Of a DNA stretch of 64,000 nucleotides, positions 52,097 through 64,000 are shown one piece after another. The notes under the pieces are model-generated. The model was not told where the DNA came from. It made no database searches and was given only the letters and a program-made list of their open reading frames with translations. The position numbers and the translations under genes were made by a program. The stretch covers positions 82,634 through 146,633 of the forward strand of contig JAGOPK010000013.1 in NCBI GenBank assembly GCA_017992055.1. Direction: 5' to 3'. Every line of letters begins with the position of its first letter. Positions within the stretch are counted from its first letter, which is position 1. Source of the stretch: Burkholderiaceae bacterium. Lineage in GTDB: Bacteria > Pseudomonadota > Gammaproteobacteria > Burkholderiales > Burkholderiaceae_C.

Positions 52097-52210
52097 CGCA
52101 AGGATATGAGTGGGTGCTCACAAAGACTTAAGTGCTTGACTTGGAACAGGTTTCAAACTGTCAAGCGGGGCGCCCCATGTCCTGGGGCAGCCTGTCTAGG
52201 CAGGCCGGGG

Positions 52211-52250
52211 CGGCCAGGCGTGCGCCGAGGGCGCCCCGGGTGCCTGGCCG
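52211..52250 (-). terminator. Hairpin just after maeB
   Basis: Arms CGGCCAGGC (52211-52219) and GCCTGGCCG (52242-52250) pair over nine bases, ending 6 bases from the maeB stop. It lacks a T-tract; together with the dyad at 52072 it may separate maeB from the RNase operon. Confidence 0.4.
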
Positions 52251-52256
52251 CGGCGC

Positions 52257-54551
52257 TCAGCGGGCGGCGTTGGCGTCGGCGACCGTCAGCGCGGTGATGT
52301 TGACGATGCGGCGCACGGTGGCCGACGGCGTCAGGATGTGCACCGGCTTGGCCGCGCCCAGCAGCACCGGGCCGATGGCGATGCCGCCGCCGGCGGCCGT
52401 CTTCAGCAGGTTGTAGCTGATGTTGGCGGCGTCGATGTTGGGCAGCACCAGCAGGTTGGCTTCGCCGGTCAGGGCGCTGCGCGGCATCAGCTCGGCACGG
52501 TAGGCGGCGTCGAGCGCGGCGTCGCCGTGCATCTCGCCGTCGATCTCCAGCCAGGGCGCACGCTGCTGCACCAGGGCCAGGGTCTCACGCATCTTCACCG
52601 CCGACGGGTGGTTGCTGGAGCCGAAGTTGCTGTGCGACAGCAGGGCCGCCTTGGGCGCGATGCCGAAGCGGCGCAGTTCCTCGGCGGCCAGCACGGTGAT
52701 CTCGGCCAGCTGCTCGGCGCTGGGGTCGTAGTTGACATGGGTGTCGACCAGGAACACCTGGCGGCCCGGCAGGATCAGGCCGTTCATGCAGGCATAGGTG
52801 TCGACGCCGGCGCGCCGGCCGATGATCTGGTCGATGTGGTGCAGGTGCTGGGAGGTCGAGCCCCAGGTGCCGCAGATCATGCCGTCGACCTCGCCCTTGT
52901 AGAGCAGCATGCTGGCAATCAGCGTCAGCCGGCGCCGCATCTCGATCTTGGCGAACTGCTCGGTGACGCCCTTGCGCTCGGTCAGCCGGTGGTAGGTCTG
53001 CCAGTAGTCCTTGTAGCGCGCGTCGTTGTCGATGTTGACGATCTCGCAGTCGACGCCGGCCTTCAGGCGCAGGCCGTATTTCTCGATGCGGCGCTCGATG
53101 ATGCTCTGGCGGCCCACCAGCCAGGGCCGGGCCAGGCCTTCGTCGACGATGACCTGGGCGGCGCGCAGCACGCGCCGGTCCTCGCCCTCGGCAAAGGCCA
53201 CGTTCTTGCGCTTGGCGCGCTTGGCCACGGTGAAGATGGGCTTCATCGTATTGCCCGAGGCATAGACGAAGCTCTGCAGCTTTTCTTCGTAGGCCTCGTA
53301 GTCGGTGATCGGCCGCGCCGCCACGCCCGAGGCCACGGCCGCGCGGGCCACGGCCGGCGCGATCTTCATCATCAGCCGCGGGTCAAACGGCTTGGGGATC
53401 AGGTACTCGGGGCCGAAGCTCAGCGTCGCGCCGGCATAGGCCGCGGCCACCACGTCGCTCTGCTCGGCCTGGGCCAGCTCGGCGATGGCATGCACCGCGG
53501 CGATCTCCATCGCGTCGGTGATGGTGGTGGCGCCGGAGTCCAGCGCGCCGCGGAAGATGTACGGGAAGCACAGGACGTTGTTGACCTGGTTCGGATAGTC
53601 GGTGCGGCCGGTGGCCATCAGCGCGTCGTCGCGCACCGCCTTGACCTCCTCGGGCATGATTTCCGGCGTCGGATTGGCCAGCGCGAAGATGATGGGATGG
53701 GCCGCCATCGTCGCCACCATGTCGGCCTTCAGCACGCCGCCGGCCGACAGGCCCAGGAACACGTCGGCGCCGGCAATCGCCTCGCGCAGCGTGCGCGCCG
53801 GCGTGTCCTGTGCGAACTCGGCCTTGTCCGGGTCCATCAGCTCGACGCGGCCGCTGTAGACCACGCCGGCCAGGTCGGTGACCAGGATGTTCTTCTTGGG
53901 CACGCCCAGCTTGACCAGCAGGCCCAGGCAGGCCAGGGCCGCGGCGCCGGCGCCCGAGGTGACCAGCTTGACCTCGTCGATCTTCTTGCCGACGACCTTG
54001 AGCGCATTCAGGAAGGCCGCACCCACCACGATGGCCGTGCCGTGCTGGTCGTCGTGGAAGACCGGGATCTTCATGCGCTCGCGCAGCTTGCGCTCGACGT
54101 AGAAGCAGTCCGGGGCCTTGATGTCCTCGAGGTTCACGCCGCCGAAGGTGGGCTCCAGCGCGGCGATGATGTCGACCAGCTTGTCGAGGTTGCGCTCGTT
54201 GATCTCCAGGTCGAACACGTCGATGCCGGCGAACTTCTTGAACAGCACGCCCTTGCCCTCCATCACCGGCTTGCTGGCCAGCGGGCCGATGTCGCCCAGG
54301 CCCAGCACGGCCGTGCCGTTGGAGACCACCGCCACCAGGTTGCCGCGGCTGGTGTAGCGCCAGGCATTGGCCGGGTCGGCGACGATCTCCTCGCAGGCCG
54401 CGGCCACGCCGGGGCTGTAGGCCAGGGCCAGGTCGCGCTGGTTGACCAGCTGCTTGGTGGCCGTCACCGCCACCTTGCCCGGCGTCGGAAACTCGTGGTA
54501 CTCGAGTGCGGCACGGCGCAGTTCGGCGCGTTTTTCTTCGTAGCTGGACAT
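52257..54551 (-). CDS. maeB: NADP-dependent malic enzyme (malic enzyme-phosphotransacetylase fusion)
   Basis: It decarboxylates malate to pyruvate, producing NADPH. The product is 764 residues, the usual length of the MaeB type. Residues about 1-430 form the malic enzyme ([27 protein letters not shown], the Rossmann [13 protein letters not shown]). Residues about 440-764 form a phosphotransacetylase-like domain, which in known MaeB proteins senses acetyl-CoA rather than catalysing. The frame is open to 54755, but [22 protein letters not shown] at 54551 is the conserved start. It is divergent from a sensor-kinase gene across 202 bases that show no other gene. Confidence 0.97.
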   Translation of the reverse strand: MSSYEEKRAELRRAALEYHEFPTPGKVAVTATKQLVNQRDLALAYSPGVAAACEEIVADPANAWRYTSRGNLVAVVSNGTAVLGLGDIGPLASKPVMEGKGVLFKKFAGIDVFDLEINERNLDKLVDIIAALEPTFGGVNLEDIKAPDCFYVERKLRERMKIPVFHDDQHGTAIVVGAAFLNALKVVGKKIDEVKLVTSGAGAAALACLGLLVKLGVPKKNILVTDLAGVVYSGRVELMDPDKAEFAQDTPARTLREAIAGADVFLGLSAGGVLKADMVATMAAHPIIFALANPTPEIMPEEVKAVRDDALMATGRTDYPNQVNNVLCFPYIFRGALDSGATTITDAMEIAAVHAIAELAQAEQSDVVAAAYAGATLSFGPEYLIPKPFDPRLMMKIAPAVARAAVASGVAARPITDYEAYEEKLQSFVYASGNTMKPIFTVAKRAKRKNVAFAEGEDRRVLRAAQVIVDEGLARPWLVGRQSIIERRIEKYGLRLKAGVDCEIVNIDNDARYKDYWQTYHRLTERKGVTEQFAKIEMRRRLTLIASMLLYKGEVDGMICGTWGSTSQHLHHIDQIIGRRAGVDTYACMNGLILPGRQVFLVDTHVNYDPSAEQLAEITVLAAEELRRFGIAPKAALLSHSNFGSSNHPSAVKMRETLALVQQRAPWLEIDGEMHGDAALDAAYRAELMPRSALTGEANLLVLPNIDAANISYNLLKTAAGGGIAIGPVLLGAAKPVHILTPSATVRRIVNITALTVADANAAR

Positions 54552-54753
54552 GGCGGCTGGGGGGGGCTGGGAGGGGGTCGCGGATTCTAGGCAGCGGGGC
54601 CTGGACGGCGATGCCGTTTGGGGCATGGCCTCATGCGCCTTCGGCATCGTTGCCAGGCGGGCGCTGGCGCAGTGTCGACCGCGCTGCCGGCAAATCCCAT
54701 GCGCGAAACTGCGTAGCGGTGCAGGCCCGCGGGCTTCGCATACTCGCGCCACC

Positions 54754-56913
54754 ATGCAACCGCAACAGGCCGCCCCCGACTCCTTGCTGCTGCCCGAGCC
54801 CGCGCCCCGGCTGGCCCCGGCCGCAGCGCCGGCGCCGGCCTCGCGCCGGCGGCGGCCGCGCCGGCTGCTGCTGTGGGTGGCCCTGGTGCTGCTGCTGCTG
54901 GTGGCGCAGACGGCGCTGGTGATCCTGTCGCTGCGCTACGAGGAGGCGCGCGCCCAGGAGCGCAGCGACGACGTGGCCGCGGCGGTGCAGAGCGAGCTGC
55001 GCCGCCGCGTGCAGCAGGTGCTGCAGGGCCTGCAGGGCCTGCAGCCCTCGGGCGACGACGGCCAGGGCGGGCCGATCTGGCAGGCCAATGCGCGCGAGCT
55101 GCTGCGTGGCCAGCGCGAGATCGGCCGCATCGAGCGCCGCGGCCAGGACGGGCGCATCCTGGCTGCGGTCGATTCGGCCTGGCACGAGCCGCTGTTCGCA
55201 CGCCTGCCGCGGGCCGGCGTGGAGTTCGAGACCCTGCTGGCCTGCACCGCGGCGCGGCGGCTGATGGCGCCCAGCTTCGCGCCCAGCCAGTTCGTGCCGC
55301 TGCCCGGGGGCACCGGGGTCGAGGTGGTCGACGTCTGCGTGCCGGTGCAGCAGGCCGGCCAGCTGGTGGGCTTTGCCGTGGCCAGCCTGCTGCTGGGCGA
55401 GCTGCTGGACGGCGTGCGCCTGCCCGACGACGCCCGCCGCCACGAGCTGAGCTTCGTCGAGGCCGACGGCACGCGGCTGGCGCGCAGCGGCGCGGTGCGT
55501 GGCGCCGGCGTGTTTGTCGCCGAGCGCCTGATCGACCTGCCCGGCGCCAAGCTGCAGGTGCGCGTGGATTCGGTGGAGCGCCGGCCGGGCCTGATCCCCA
55601 ACCTGGCCACGGCCCTGGTGCTGGGCCTGTCGGCCGGCCTGTTCGTGGTGGTGCTGCTGCTGGTGCGCGACACCCGCCGCCGCGCCCGTGCCGAGGCCGC
55701 GCTGGCCGAGGCCCTGGCCTTTCGCAAGGCGATGGAGGATTCGCTGCTCACCGGCATGCGCGCGCGCGACCGCTCGGGCCGCATCGTCTATGTCAATCCG
55801 GCCTTCTGCACCATGACCGGCTACAGCGCCGACGAGCTGCAGCGCGCCGTGGTGCCACCCTACTGGCCGCCGGACCAGGTGGCCACCTACAGCCAGCGCC
55901 AGGCCGAGCGCCTGGCCGGCGATCCCAGCGCCGCGCCGCCACGCGAGGGCTACGAGACCGAGTTCATGCGCAAGGACGGCGAGCGCTTCCCGGTGATGGT
56001 CTACGAGGCGCCGCTGGTCGATGGCACCGGCGCGCACACCGGCTGGATGAGCGCCGTGCTGGACCTGAGCGCGCAGCGCAAGGTCGAGGATTTGTCGCGC
56101 CAGCAGCAGGAGCGGCTGCAGGCCACGGCGCGCCTGGCCAGCGTGGGCGAGATGGCCTCGCTGCTCAGCCACGAGCTGAACCAGCCGCTGTCGGCCATCG
56201 CCAGCTATGCCACCGGCTCGCTGAACCTGCTGGCCGAGCCCGACGGCCAGACCCTGGGCCTGGTGCAGCAGGCCATGCACCGCATCGCCGAGCAGGCCGA
56301 GCGCGCCGGCCGCGTGATCAAGAGCGTGCACGACTTCGTGCGCCGCCGCCACCAGGCGCACGAGGTCATCGCCGCCGACGTGCTGATCGAATCGGTGCTG
56401 CCGCTGGTGCGGCTGTCGGCGCGCAAGAGCGGCGTGCGCGTCGACCTGGACATCGTGCAGCCGGCGCCGCGGGTGCGCGTGGACCGCACCATGGTCGAGC
56501 AGGTGCTGCTGAACCTCACGCGCAACGGCATGCAGGCGATGGAGGCGCACACGCCGCTGGACCGGCGCGTGCTGACGCTGCGCGTGCGCCTGGCCGATGC
56601 GCCGGGAGGCCCGGGCGCCCCGGGCGGGCCGGCCGGTGGCGACGGGCGCAAGCGCTGGGTGGTGTTCTCGGTGCTGGACGCCGGCCCGGGCATCGCGCCC
56701 GAGGTGGCGCAGCGCCTGTTCACGCCGTTCTTCACCACCAAGGCCGAGGGCATGGGCCTGGGCCTGAGCCTGTGCCGCACCGTGGTCGAGCAGCATGGCG
56801 GGGCGATGGACTTCGTCAACCGCCCGGGCGCCGAGGACGGCAGCGTGGCCGGCACCGAGTTCCGCTTCACGCTGCCGGTGGCGCCGCTGCGCAGCGAGCG
56901 TGGCGCGGGCTGA
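54754..56913 (+). CDS. PAS sensor histidine kinase with periplasmic domain
   Basis: The product is 719 residues. The first helix at about 36-58 and a second near 290-312 flank a periplasmic sensor of about 230 residues. A PAS domain (about 335-445) precedes the kinase. The H-box LSHELNQPLSAIASYA has H473, and this HELNQPL form belongs to the DctB/FixL-type kinases. The ATPase motif is EGMGLGLSLCRTV. There is no receiver, so it needs a partner. The FixJ-type regulator at 59530, same strand, is the best candidate. A convergent hybrid-kinase gene lies between them. The start codon ATG 54754 follows CCACC; the frame is open further but overlaps maeB's start. Confidence 0.92.
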   Translation: MQPQQAAPDSLLLPEPAPRLAPAAAPAPASRRRRPRRLLLWVALVLLLLVAQTALVILSLRYEEARAQERSDDVAAAVQSELRRRVQQVLQGLQGLQPSGDDGQGGPIWQANARELLRGQREIGRIERRGQDGRILAAVDSAWHEPLFARLPRAGVEFETLLACTAARRLMAPSFAPSQFVPLPGGTGVEVVDVCVPVQQAGQLVGFAVASLLLGELLDGVRLPDDARRHELSFVEADGTRLARSGAVRGAGVFVAERLIDLPGAKLQVRVDSVERRPGLIPNLATALVLGLSAGLFVVVLLLVRDTRRRARAEAALAEALAFRKAMEDSLLTGMRARDRSGRIVYVNPAFCTMTGYSADELQRAVVPPYWPPDQVATYSQRQAERLAGDPSAAPPREGYETEFMRKDGERFPVMVYEAPLVDGTGAHTGWMSAVLDLSAQRKVEDLSRQQQERLQATARLASVGEMASLLSHELNQPLSAIASYATGSLNLLAEPDGQTLGLVQQAMHRIAEQAERAGRVIKSVHDFVRRRHQAHEVIAADVLIESVLPLVRLSARKSGVRVDLDIVQPAPRVRVDRTMVEQVLLNLTRNGMQAMEAHTPLDRRVLTLRVRLADAPGGPGAPGGPAGGDGRKRWVVFSVLDAGPGIAPEVAQRLFTPFFTTKAEGMGLGLSLCRTVVEQHGGAMDFVNRPGAEDGSVAGTEFRFTLPVAPLRSERGAG

Positions 56914-56928
56914 GGCCGCCCAGACCGC

Positions 56929-59412
<2,484 letters not shown>

Positions 59413-59529
59413 GCCTGCGCTCCTGACGTGCGTGTGCAGCGGCGCATGATGCCATGTGGTACTGCGCGGTCCGGGGCCGTCGTGGCACATGCTGGATACT
59501 CCGCCCACCCCGTCGCCGCGCGCCGCGCC

Positions 59530-60195
59530 ATGTCGTCACTGTCGCCTGTACAGCCTCCGTTGGGATTGCCGATGGTCTACCTCGTCGACGACGAGGCCGT
59601 GGTGCGTGATGCGCTGGCCTGGCTGCTGCGCTCGCGGCGCCTGCTGTCCGAGGGCTTTCCGCAGGCCGAGGCCTTCGAGGCCTGGCTGGCGCCGCGGCTG
59701 CAGGCCGGCGACTGGCCCGAATCGCCGGCCTGCCTGCTGCTGGACGTGCGCATGCCGGGCACCAGCGGCCTGGTGCTGTTCGAGCACCTGGTCGAGCGCG
59801 GCCTGATCGAGGCCCTGCCGGTGATCTTTCTCACCGGCCATGGCGACGTGCCCACCGCGGTGGCGGCGGTCAAGCGCGGCGCCTTCGACTTCGTGGAGAA
59901 GCCGTTTTCCGACAATGCCCTGGTCGACCGCGTCGAGCAGGCCCTGGCCGCCAGCACCCAGGCCATCCTGCGCCGGCGTGCCCAGCGCGGTGTGGCGCGG
60001 GCCCTGGCCGAGCTGACCGAGCGCGAGCGCGAGGTCATGCAGCGCGTCGTCGCCGGCCTGGCCAACAAGCTGATCGCCGACGAGCTGGCCATCAGCGTGC
60101 GCACCGTCGAGGTGCACCGCGCGCGTGTGTTCGAGAAGATGGCGGTGAAGTCGGCGGTGGAGCTGGCCAACCTGCTGCGCGAACACCCGCACTGA
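59530..60195 (+). CDS. FixJ/NarL-type response regulator
   Basis: The product is 221 residues. The receiver domain (about 14-125) has acidic pocket VDDE, phospho-acceptor D72 in LLDVRMPG, and the conserved Lys in VEKPF. The LuxR-type HTH (about 150-212) has LTEREREVMQRVVAGLANKLIADEL and VRTVEVHRARVFEKM. It is closest in style to the TodT/DctR/FixJ group that works with PAS kinases of the HELNQPL type, such as the one at 54754. Its stop overlaps the BvgS-like kinase ATG (TGATG), so the two are co-translated. Both may phosphorylate it. Targets are unknown. Confidence 0.93.
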   Translation: MSSLSPVQPPLGLPMVYLVDDEAVVRDALAWLLRSRRLLSEGFPQAEAFEAWLAPRLQAGDWPESPACLLLDVRMPGTSGLVLFEHLVERGLIEALPVIFLTGHGDVPTAVAAVKRGAFDFVEKPFSDNALVDRVEQALAASTQAILRRRAQRGVARALAELTEREREVMQRVVAGLANKLIADELAISVRTVEVHRARVFEKMAVKSAVELANLLREHPH

Positions 60196-63100
60196 TGCCG
60201 GTCCTGATGCCGGTACCGATGCCGATGGCGCTGCGCCGGCTGCTGCTGTGGACGCTGGCCTGGGCGCTGCTGGCCGCGCCCTTGCTGGCGGTGGCGGCCG
60301 ATCCGGCCTGGCGCTTCCGCCTGGCGCCCGGCGGCACGCCGGTGCAGCCGGCGCGCGACGGCCTGGACGCCGCCGAGCGCGGCTTCCTGGCCCAGCTGCC
60401 GCCGCTGCGCGTGGGCCTGAACCTGCCGGACAACCGGCCCTACGAGGTCATCGCCGCCGATGGCGAGATCTCGGGCATCCAGATCGAGATCCTCACCCAC
60501 CTGGCCCAGGCCATGGGCCTGCGGCTGGAGCCGGTGGTGCTGCCGGACTTTCCCAGCGCGCTGGCGGCGCTGCGCGACCGCCGCGTCGACCTGATGGCCA
60601 CGGTGGGCTACGAGCCCACGCGCGAGGCCTTCATGGCCTACACCCTGGGCACGGCGCCCAACCCCGGCGCCATCATCGGCCGCGCCAGCGATGGGCGCTA
60701 TGCCGCCTCGGCCACGCTGGACGGCCACCGCGTGGCGCTGGAGCGCGGCTACATCGCCCAGCAGGTGGTGCGCCGGCTGTACCCGGGCGCGCAGATCCTG
60801 GACATGCCCGACACCGCCAGCGCCCTGGCCGCGGTGGCCGCGGGCCAGGCCGACTTCTACGTCGGCAGCCTGCTGATGGCCATGGACCGCATCCAGCGCG
60901 ACGGCGTGGCCGGCCTGGAGGTCAAGCAGACCCTGCCGCATGGCGCCGGCTACGGCACCGGGCAGATGCACTTCGGCGTGCGCAGCGACTGGCCGCTGCT
61001 GGCCTCGGCGCTGAGCAAGGGCGTGGCCGCGCTGCGCGCCGCGCCGCTGCCGGGCCTGCAGCAGGCGGTGCGCCAGCTGGCCCTGCCGGCCGGCAGCGTG
61101 GCCGCGCCGCTGGCCCTGGGCCCGGCCGAGCAGCGTGCGCTGGCCCAGCGCAGCGTCTGGCGCGTCGGCGCGGTGCAGGGCCTGGCCCTGCTCAACGAGG
61201 CCACGCCCTCGGGCGGCCATGCCGGCATCGCCGCCGACTACACCCAGCAGGTGGCGGCGCGCCTGGGCGTGGCGGTGGAGATCGTGGCCTTCGACAGCGT
61301 GGCGCAGATGCTCGACGGCCTGCGCGCCGGCCGCATCGACGTGGTGCCCCTGCTCAACCGCACCGAGGGCCGGGCGCGCGAGTTCGGCTTCTCGCGGCCC
61401 TATCTGGAGATGCCGTACTACATCGTCGCGCGCAGCGACGCGCCGCTGTACTGGGACCTGGCCAGCCTGCACGGCAAGCGCCTGGCGCTGGCGCCCCAGC
61501 ATCCGCTGCGCGAGCGCCTGGCGCGTGATCATCCGCAGATCCAGGTGGTGGAAGCGCCGCCCGGCACCGGCGCCATGGACCTGGTGGCCGCCGGCCAGGC
61601 CGATGCCGCGGTGGACGTGAAGCTGTTTGCCAACCTGCGCATCCACCGCGACAACGACGGCCTGCTGCGCACCGTGGCCCAGGTCGACGAGTTGCCGGCG
61701 CAGTTCCACTTCGCCACCTCGCAGGCGGCCCAGGGCCTGCTGCCGCTGATCGACCGCGCGCTGGCCGACATCGGCCCCGACGAGCGCAGCCGCTTGCTGC
61801 GGCGCTGGGTGGCGGTGGACCTGGAGCCGGCCTTTCCCTGGCAGCGCCACCGCGCCTGGCTGCTCACCGCCGGCCTGGCCCTGCTGCTGTTGGCCGCGGC
61901 CAGCGCCTGGTGGATGCGCCGACTGTCGCGCGAGGTGCAGGTGCGCCGCCAGGCCGAGCAGCGGCTCAAGGACGTCACCGACCACCTGCCCGGCGTGGTG
62001 TTCCAGGTCATCGCCGGTGCCGATGGCCGCAAGGAGCAGCGCTACCTGAGCGCCACCGCCGATGAATTTCTCGGCCCCGGCATCAGCAGCTCGCCCAGCG
62101 TGCTGGCGGCGCTGGCGGCCCGGCTGCCGGCCGACGAGGCCGCCGAGCTGCGCCGCGTGCGTGCCGAGGCGGTGGCGCAGCAGCGGCCGATCAAGTTGAC
62201 CTGGCGCCAGCCCGATGCGCGCAGCGGCGTGGGCGAGCGCTGGCTGCATGCACAGATCGGCGTGCGCGCGCTGGACGACGGCCGCAGCGCCTGGACCGGC
62301 TACATCGTCGACGTGTCCAGCGAGCGCGCGCTGCAGGCCCGGCTGCTGGATGCGGTGCAGGCCAAGAACCTGTTCGTGGCCAGCGCCAGCCACGAGCTGC
62401 GCGGCCCGCTGCAGGCGGTCGTGCTGGCGCTGCAGCGCCTGGCCGACGGCCCGCTGGACGCTGGCCAGCGCCGCGCCTGCGGCATTGCCCAGGACTCGGC
62501 CGCGGCCCTGGTGCAGCTGGTCGACGACGTGCTGGACCTGGCGCGCGCCGAGGCCGGCCGGCTGCAGCTGCGCGCCCAGCCGGTGGACCTGCGCGCGCTG
62601 CTGGCGCAGATCGTCGACAACCACCGCCTGGCCGCCGACAGCCGCGGCCTGGCGCTGCGCCTGCAGGTCGATCCGGCGCTGCCGCCCGGTGTCAGCCTCG
62701 ATCCGCTGCGCCTGCGCCAGCTGCTGGTCAACCTGGTCGGCAATGCCATCAAGTACACGCCGGCCGGCAGCGTCGAGGTCAGCGCGCAACGCCGCCAGCA
62801 GGCCGATGGCCAGCCGCGGCTGGAGCTGGCGGTGCGCGACACCGGCATCGGCATCGACCCGGCACGTGCCGGCGCGCTGTTCGAGCCCTTCGGCACCCTG
62901 CATGCGCCCGGCGACGCGCCGGCCGAGGGCAGCCATGGCTTGGGCCTGGCCATCTGCAAGCGCCTGGCCGAGGCCATGGGCGGCCGCATCGCGCTGGACA
63001 GCACGCCGGGACAGGGCACGACGCTGACGCTGGACCTGCCGCTGCAGGCGGTGGACCTGCCGGCGCCGGCCGCGCCGGCCGCCGCGGCCACGGTGCCGGT

Positions 63101-63482
63101 GGCGCAGCAGCATGGCCTGGTGCTGCTGGTCGACGACGACGAGATCACGCGCATGCTGATGGCCGAGCTGCTGCAGCGCGACGGCTGGCAGGTGCAGGAG
63201 CTGGGTGCGGCCGCACCGGCGCTGGCGCGCTGGCGCGAACTGGGGCCGGGCGGCGTGGCCGCGGTGGTCAGCGACCACCAGATGCCCGGTGGCGACGGCC
63301 TGGACCTGCTGCACGGCCTGGCCGCCGAGCAGGCCCAGCGGCCGGCCGCGCAGCGCAGCCGCCTGGTGCTGTGCAGCGGCAGCCTGCCGGTGGCCGATGC
63401 CGGCGCCCATGGCCTGGACGCGGTGCTGCACAAGCCGGTATCGGCCGAGGCCCTGCGTGCGGCGCTGCGCGGGCCGGGCTGA
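60195..63482 (+). CDS. BvgS-like hybrid sensor kinase with two periplasmic binding domains
   Basis: The product is 1095 residues. A signal/anchor (about 10-35) leads to two tandem solute-binding (SBP_bac_3, Venus-flytrap) domains at about 70-295 and 315-550, as in BvgS/EvgS. A transmembrane helix follows at about 557-575. A PAS-like region, then the kinase (H733 in SHELRGPLQ; HGLGLAICKRL), come next. The receiver has D1027 in SDHQMPGG. Unlike BvgS there is no C-terminal HPt, so a separate HPt is needed; the neighbour at 56929 has one. The ATG overlaps the response regulator's stop. The ligand is probably a small organic molecule, unidentified. Confidence 0.92.
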   Translation: MPVLMPVPMPMALRRLLLWTLAWALLAAPLLAVAADPAWRFRLAPGGTPVQPARDGLDAAERGFLAQLPPLRVGLNLPDNRPYEVIAADGEISGIQIEILTHLAQAMGLRLEPVVLPDFPSALAALRDRRVDLMATVGYEPTREAFMAYTLGTAPNPGAIIGRASDGRYAASATLDGHRVALERGYIAQQVVRRLYPGAQILDMPDTASALAAVAAGQADFYVGSLLMAMDRIQRDGVAGLEVKQTLPHGAGYGTGQMHFGVRSDWPLLASALSKGVAALRAAPLPGLQQAVRQLALPAGSVAAPLALGPAEQRALAQRSVWRVGAVQGLALLNEATPSGGHAGIAADYTQQVAARLGVAVEIVAFDSVAQMLDGLRAGRIDVVPLLNRTEGRAREFGFSRPYLEMPYYIVARSDAPLYWDLASLHGKRLALAPQHPLRERLARDHPQIQVVEAPPGTGAMDLVAAGQADAAVDVKLFANLRIHRDNDGLLRTVAQVDELPAQFHFATSQAAQGLLPLIDRALADIGPDERSRLLRRWVAVDLEPAFPWQRHRAWLLTAGLALLLLAAASAWWMRRLSREVQVRRQAEQRLKDVTDHLPGVVFQVIAGADGRKEQRYLSATADEFLGPGISSSPSVLAALAARLPADEAAELRRVRAEAVAQQRPIKLTWRQPDARSGVGERWLHAQIGVRALDDGRSAWTGYIVDVSSERALQARLLDAVQAKNLFVASASHELRGPLQAVVLALQRLADGPLDAGQRRACGIAQDSAAALVQLVDDVLDLARAEAGRLQLRAQPVDLRALLAQIVDNHRLAADSRGLALRLQVDPALPPGVSLDPLRLRQLLVNLVGNAIKYTPAGSVEVSAQRRQQADGQPRLELAVRDTGIGIDPARAGALFEPFGTLHAPGDAPAEGSHGLGLAICKRLAEAMGGRIALDSTPGQGTTLTLDLPLQAVDLPAPAAPAAAATVPVAQQHGLVLLVDDDEITRMLMAELLQRDGWQVQELGAAAPALARWRELGPGGVAAVVSDHQMPGGDGLDLLHGLAAEQAQRPAAQRSRLVLCSGSLPVADAGAHGLDAVLHKPVSAEALRAALRGPG

Positions 63483-63509
63483 GCCCGGTTCCCACCGACA
63501 ATGCCGTCC

Positions 63510-64000
63510 ATGGCCCTGGGTGAATTTGATCTGATCGCCAAGTATTTCCAGCGTCCCACGCCGGGCGCGGTGCTGGGCGTGGGCGACGACTGCGCGCTGC
63601 TGCAGCCGCGTGCCGGCATGCAGTGGGCGGTGTCGTCGGACATGCTGGTCGAAGGCCGGCATTTCCTGTCCACCGTGCGGCCCGAGCGCCTGGGCCACAA
63701 GGCCCTGGCCGTCAACTTGAGCGATCTGGCGGCCTGCGGCGCCCGGCCGGTGGCCTTCACGCTGGCCCTGGCCCTGCCGCGTGCCGACGAGGCCTTCGTC
63801 GCCGGCCTGGCGCAAGGCCTGTTTGCGCTGGCCGACGAGCACGGCATCGAGCTGGTGGGCGGCGACACCACGGCCGGGCCGCTGAACCTGTGCATCACGG
63901 TGTTCGGCGAGCTGCCGCCGGGCCAGGCCCTGCGCCGCGACGGCGCGCGGCCCGGCGACGGCCTGTGGGTCAGCCACCCGCTGGGCGGCGGCATCGGCGA
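63510..64000 (+). CDS. thiL: Thiamine-monophosphate kinase, 3' partial
   Basis: It phosphorylates thiamine monophosphate to the active diphosphate. The first 163 or so residues are present before the window ends. MALGEFDLIAKYF mirrors the E. coli ThiL start. GVGDDCALL, SSDMLVEGRHF, LAVNLSDLAACGARP and GGDTTAGPL are the conserved Mg/ATP-binding blocks. ATG 63510 is preferred over ATG 63501, which adds three residues; neither has a strong ribosome site. It follows the BvgS-like kinase by 27 bases on the same strand and might share its transcript. Confidence 0.96.
   Translation, partial: MALGEFDLIAKYFQRPTPGAVLGVGDDCALLQPRAGMQWAVSSDMLVEGRHFLSTVRPERLGHKALAVNLSDLAACGARPVAFTLALALPRADEAFVAGLAQGLFALADEHGIELVGGDTTAGPLNLCITVFGELPPGQALRRDGARPGDGLWVSHPLGGGIG

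Noticed and set aside
52136-52164. TTGACA (minus strand, 52159-52164) as a second RNase promoter.
   Set aside because: At 17 bases spacing the -10 would be AGTCAA, a poor match; it is better read as an arm of the 52134-52166 inverted repeat.
59577-63977. A 1466-residue antisense open frame over the response regulator, BvgS-like kinase and thiL.
   Set aside because: It spans three real genes on the other strand and has no recognisable fold.

Overview
The window is very GC-rich throughout and codes densely on both strands. No spacer reaches 300 bases. There is no rRNA or tRNA, no insertion sequence, no prophage gene and no CRISPR array. Several features point to a betaproteobacterium of the order Burkholderiales, probably an environmental, biofilm-forming relative of Rubrivivax, Leptothrix, Ideonella or Aquincola. 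These are the E. coli-length PurB, the gatCAB/mreBCD-mrdA-rodA block, divergent exodeoxyribonuclease III/pyrE, the lptD-surA-rsmA operon, and a PEP-CTERM protein of the MHFG type. The placement is inferred from protein resemblance and gene order only.

Layout. 1-4.5 kb: a DUF898 membrane protein (cut by the window edge) and an M48 metalloprotease, then purB and pyrF. 4.5-7.5 kb: an orphan hybrid sensor kinase. 7.6-10.3 kb: an MHFG PEP-CTERM protein convergent with an M14 metallocarboxypeptidase. 10.4-14 kb: a leftward group of FAD oxidoreductase, class II glutamine amidotransferase and right-handed beta-helix protein. 14-15 kb: a DksA-like zinc-finger protein and an eRF1-like small protein behind an FNR-type palindrome. 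15-23.3 kb: a PQQ-type beta-propeller protein, malate synthase G with a divergent LysR regulator, pncB, HPPD with a divergent Lrp regulator, and a 95-residue orphan. 23.3-27.4 kb: an NTF2-FMO monooxygenase under a recognisable sigma-54 promoter, with tandem dyads and an AcoR-type activator gene upstream. 27.6-30.8 kb: two small envelope proteins, exonuclease III and pyrE with abutting starts, and a DUF4124 protein. 30.8-40.1 kb: gatC-gatA-gatB leftward and mreB/mreC-mreD-mrdA-rodA rightward from a shared spacer carrying a perfect DnaA box. 40.1-45.8 kb: amgK leftward; lptD-surA-rsmA rightward. 45.9-54.6 kb: a 1.4k-residue hybrid kinase, a sirtuin, a secreted RNase Sa-like ribonuclease with its barstar, and the malic enzyme/phosphotransacetylase fusion maeB. 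54.7-63.5 kb: a signalling block of three sensor kinases and one FixJ-type response regulator. The window ends inside thiL.

How the genes work together. Much of the window is housekeeping: purine, pyrimidine, NAD and thiamine synthesis, Glu-/Asp-tRNA amidation, cell shape and outer-membrane assembly. Three parts are more individual. One is the sigma-54-controlled monooxygenase, where promoter, enhancer-like dyads and activator can all be read from the sequence. The second is the RNase/barstar pair with its own promoter and adjacent dyad. The third is the dense set of sensor kinases: five within 59 kb, four of them hybrid, and one FixJ-type regulator as the only stand-alone response regulator. 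Reading-frame overlaps (ATGA or TGATG) tie together gatCAB, mreCD-mrdA-rodA, lptD-surA, the amidotransferase/beta-helix pair, pyrE/DUF4124 and the response regulator/BvgS-like kinase.
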